Shown here: positions 61,407 to 64,000 of the stretch, piece by piece
Layout: every line of letters begins with the position of its first letter
Position numbering within the stretch: position 1 is the first letter of the stretch
Notes under the pieces: generated by a model
Databases searched by the model: none
What the model was told of the DNA's origin: nothing
Seen by the model: the letters and a program-made list of their open reading frames with translations, nothing else
Assembly: GCA_041746975.1 (NCBI GenBank)
Contig: JBGTGB010000004.1
Location: 1 to 64,000, forward strand
Direction of reading: 5' to 3'
Source: Haliea sp041746975
GTDB taxonomy: Bacteria > Pseudomonadota > Gammaproteobacteria > Pseudomonadales > Halieaceae
DNA length: 64,000 bases
Translations under genes and position numbers: made by a program

Positions 61407-62807
61407 TTAGCCCTGCATCGGGTCGAAGCTCAACTCAAAACTGGTGGGATTACTGGACTTGACCGTCAGCTCTGCTTCGATTTGTGACGCCAGAGCTTCC
61501 GTCAGCCGCAACCCCAGCGTCTCGCCGTCGGCGGGATGCTCCCTGGGAGGCAGGCCCACACCCGTATCAGTTACCGTCAGCACGGCCCGGGAGTCATTGA
61601 TCACCTTGAGTGAAACAGTCAGTGTTCCTCTGCGGTTCTCGGGGAAGGCATGTTTCAGGGCATTGGTCACCAGTTCGTTGACAATAAGCCCCAGCGGCAG
61701 GCTGCGATTCATCGACAGGAACAGAGGGTCTACATCGAGCTGCAGGTCGATGCGGGTTCGATCCACGCCGTAGGATTGGACCAGATTGTGGGTTAGCGAG
61801 GAAATGAAGTCCCCGGCGTCGATCTGGGCGAAATCCTGGGATTGGTAGAGAATCTGGTGGACCAGGGAGATGGTCTTGACCCGGTTCTGGCTGTCCCGTA
61901 GCGCTGTGCGCGCCTGTTCTCCGGCCACCTGGTCCATCTGCATGCCGATCAGACTGTCGATGATCTGCAGATTGTTTTTCACCCGGTGATGAATTTCCGC
62001 GAGCAGGGTTTCTTTCGCCAGCAGGGCCGACTTCAAGGATTCCTCCTGCTGTTTGCGCTCGGTTATATCGACAACCGAGGCGAGGATCATGACACCATTT
62101 GCCGTATGCAGGGGGTTCAGCCCGATTTCGACTGGGAATTCCTCGCCCTGCTTGTTCAATGCGTACAGATCCCGGCCCTGCCCCATCGCTCGCGATACAG
62201 GTTGCTTGATGTAGGTCTGGCGTACCTGTGGATGGTGCCCCCGGAACCGCTCGGGTACCAGGATATCGATGTTGGCGCCTATTAGTTCCTCGCGGCTGTA
62301 ACCGAACATGGTTTCTATCATTGAGTTGACGAGAGTGATTTTTCCGCTCTTGTTCGTCAGCACCATGCCGTTGGGGGCGGCCTCCACCGCGAGATTGACC
62401 ATCTGCTGGGAACGCTGACGCTCGGTGATATCAACGATGGTCGCCAGGGTAAAAACGCGCTCGCCGATCCTGATCGGGTTAAGACCTATTTCCACCGGGA
62501 TCTCGGAGCCGTTTTTATGCAGGCCAAACAGGTCCCGCCCGTGTCCCATGGCGCGCGTCTGTGGATCGATAAAGTAACTGGAACGCAGTTCGGGATGGGC
62601 GTGGGAGAAGCGATCCGGCACCAGCTGCTCAATCGGCTGGTCTAGCAGCTCGTTGCGAGCGTAGCCAAACAGGGTCTCCACGCTGGAATTGGCGAGCAAG
62701 ATATTGCCGCTGTCATCAATGATGACCATGCCATTCGGCGCAGCCTCGATGGCAAAGTGCATCAGCTCTTCGTTGTCCAGCAGGTCGGAATGCTTCTTCG
62801 TTATCAT
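61407..62807 (-). CDS. Tandem-PAS sensor histidine kinase (HisKA_2/HWE-like)
   Basis: 466 aa, cytoplasmic. Two closely similar PAS domains at about residues 14-130 and 138-255 share APNGMV, ETLFGY/ETMFGY, RAMGxGRDL and PVEIGLNP, suggesting internal duplication. The kinase core has IHHRVKNNLQIIDSLIG (phosphate-accepting His), NELVTNALKHAFPENRRG (N box) and VTDTGVGLPPRE (G box). No response regulator is adjacent. It is coupled by an ATGA overlap to the upstream GGDEF-EAL gene, so it may feed c-di-GMP control. Confidence 0.9.
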   Translation of the reverse strand: MITKKHSDLLDNEELMHFAIEAAPNGMVIIDDSGNILLANSSVETLFGYARNELLDQPIEQLVPDRFSHAHPELRSSYFIDPQTRAMGHGRDLFGLHKNGSEIPVEIGLNPIRIGERVFTLATIVDITERQRSQQMVNLAVEAAPNGMVLTNKSGKITLVNSMIETMFGYSREELIGANIDILVPERFRGHHPQVRQTYIKQPVSRAMGQGRDLYALNKQGEEFPVEIGLNPLHTANGVMILASVVDITERKQQEESLKSALLAKETLLAEIHHRVKNNLQIIDSLIGMQMDQVAGEQARTALRDSQNRVKTISLVHQILYQSQDFAQIDAGDFISSLTHNLVQSYGVDRTRIDLQLDVDPLFLSMNRSLPLGLIVNELVTNALKHAFPENRRGTLTVSLKVINDSRAVLTVTDTGVGLPPREHPADGETLGLRLTEALASQIEAELTVKSSNPTSFELSFDPMQG

Positions 62808-64000
62808 GACGACTGATCTGGCTGGCGCAGGAGCTGCACCACTTTGTCTGCTGGTAGCGGAGTGCTGAACAAATAGCCCTGCAGTTCGTCACAGCCCGCC
62901 GTGCGAATGAAGTCCGCCTGTTCCCTGGTCTCGATGCCCTCGGCGATTACCCGCAGGCCGAGCTGGTGACCCAGGACGATTATCGCGGTGGCGATGGCGC
63001 AATCGTTGCGCTCCCGGGGTATGTCCTTGACGAATGAGTGATCAATCTTCAGGCGATGAATGGGCAGCAGTTTCAGGGAGCTCATGCAGGAATACCCGGT
63101 GCCGAAATCGTCGATGGAAATCGTCACGCCCAGCAGCTCGATGCGGCGCAACGCCGACACGCTGGCCTCGGAGTTTTGCAGCGATGACTCGGTAACTTCC
63201 AGTTCGAGGCACTCGCCGGGCATCCTGTTTTCCTCCAGGGCTCTGGCAACAATGCTGACAAACCCGGGGTCCCGCAGTTGCCTTGCGGACACGTTGACTG
63301 CAATGCGTACAGCCCTCACACCTTCATCCACCCAGCTCCGGTATTGCCGGCAGGCCGCGCCGATGACCCACTCGCCGATATCGACAATCAGATGGCTGCT
63401 CTCCGCCATGGGAATAACGTCCGCAGCGGACAGCAGGCCAGCCTCGGGATGCTGCCAGCGGATAAGTGCCTCCACACCGATGATGGACTGCTCATCGGCA
63501 CTGAACTGGGGCTGGTAATGCAGGACAAATTCCTGATTCTGCAGAGCACGACGCAGTTCCTGCTCGCGGTTGAGGTAGTGTGCCACCCGTCTCGTCATTT
63601 GTGGCTGATAAAATGCATAGCCGCCTCGCCCCAGGCTCTTGGCGGAGTACATGGCGGTGTCTGCCATCTTGACCAGATCATCCCTGTCGCCGGTATCCGT
63701 AGGGAAAATACTGATACCGATACTGCACCCCGGGGTAAACTCGGTGTTGCCCAGCAGCAGCGGCTGGTGCACGGCGTCGATGATTTTCCGCGAAAGCACT
63801 TCCAGATCATCAAGGGTTTCAAATGTGTCCGCAATGACAATAAACTCGTCGCCGCCAATTCTGCACAGCGTGTCGGTGTTGCGTAGAGCCGGTTGCAACC
63901 GATCTGCCACGGCGCACAGCATCTAGTCTCCCACTTGGTGGCCCAGAGTGTCGTTGACCCGCTTGAAGTGATCGAGGTCGATAAAGAGCACTGCCAACCT
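62804..64000 (-). pseudogene. GGDEF-EAL c-di-GMP protein interrupted by an in-frame TAG, continues past the window
   Basis: The minus strand at 64000-63926 encodes LAVLFIDLDHFKRVNDTLGH then QVGD, the conserved start of a GGDEF domain. An in-frame TAG at 63925-63923 follows, and the same frame continues MLCAVADRLQPALRNTDTLC and RIGGDEF. The stop replaces a codon that is normally charged (AAG or GAG would be one base away). Downstream, the EAL domain has VLHYQPQFSADEQSIIGVEA and EALIRW, NVSARQL and DDFGTGYSCMSSLK. The RNTD inhibitory site and GGDEF motif are intact. Translation could restart at ATG 63922 to give a GGDEF-truncated EAL protein. Confidence 0.8.

Noticed and set aside
63923..63925. 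Recoding (selenocysteine or pyrrolysine) at the TAG in the GGDEF gene
   Set aside because: Selenocysteine uses TGA, and pyrrolysine use in a gammaproteobacterial GGDEF protein is not expected; a point mutation or sequence error is simpler.
1..64000. CRISPR arrays, tRNA/rRNA genes, insertion sequences, prophage
   Set aside because: No spaced direct repeats, cloverleaf-like genes, transposases, integrases or phage structural genes were seen.

Overview
The window is high-GC, gene-dense chromosomal DNA from a free-living, probably marine gammaproteobacterium. Gammaproteobacterial markers include EpmB, an HdfR-type LysR regulator, YaeQ, YaiL/DUF2058, YejABE-like peptide uptake, a TIGR02647-like protein and YghU-type GST. 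Two TonB-dependent receptors, a wax ester synthase/DGAT, a BCCT carrier and a BciA/DVR-type vinyl reductase make the OM60/NOR5 (Halieaceae) neighbourhood of Cellvibrionales my best guess. This is an inference from gene content; no rRNA or tRNA gene is visible. I see no CRISPR array, prophage or insertion sequence.

Layout. 0-5.9 kb: end of an amidohydrolase, EpmB, a divergent pair resembling gamma-glutamylputrescine oxidase and synthetase, and an unknown membrane protein. 5.6-14.5 kb: housekeeping and orphan enzymes (B12-type radical SAM, HdfR, shikimate kinase-like, GcvT-like, HNH, EEP nuclease, FAH-family, TauE/SafE). 14.5-23.9 kb: accessory stretch with a BNR lipoprotein, a decayed SulP transporter, and a three-gene unit of TonB receptor, TPR-sulfotransferase and secreted PHP-domain protein in visibly less GC-rich DNA. 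24-28.5 kb: MFS carrier, wax ester synthase with a histone-like tail, a tiny Cys-rich protein and a BciA/DVR-like reductase. 28.5-36.5 kb: Yej-type peptide ABC transporter followed upstream by a periplasmic-TPR diguanylate cyclase. 36.7-44.5 kb: nuclease, GNAT, PhoD-like phosphatase, YaeQ, DUF1295, small envelope proteins and a PQQ sugar dehydrogenase. 44.6-48 kb: TonB receptor behind a PhoB-type promoter, then an exported inorganic pyrophosphatase. 48-55 kb: RCK-type membrane protein, lytic transglycosylase, and a BCCT carrier-porin-binding protein operon. 55-61.4 kb: MDR reductase, cyclase, YebC2, glutathione-linked ChaC-like and YghU proteins, TMEM43-like, YaiL. 61.4-64 kb: tandem-PAS sensor kinase and a GGDEF-EAL gene that carries an in-frame amber codon.

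The most interesting signal is at 44.6-48 kb. A direct repeat CGGTCAC-N4-GTGTCAC lies 10 nt before a TAGAAT -10 element, which is the geometry of a PhoB-activated promoter. It drives a TonB receptor followed by a family I pyrophosphatase with a signal peptide. I read this as a candidate phosphate-starvation system that brings pyrophosphate or a pyrophosphate-yielding compound into the periplasm and splits it there. Second is the receptor-sulfotransferase-PHP unit next to a decayed transporter. Third is a divinyl-chlorophyllide-reductase-like gene with no pigment genes nearby.

Start codons were moved inward from the longest reading frame where family alignment, signal peptides or ribosome binding sites supported it. 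Function calls rest on recalled family motifs, not on database searches.
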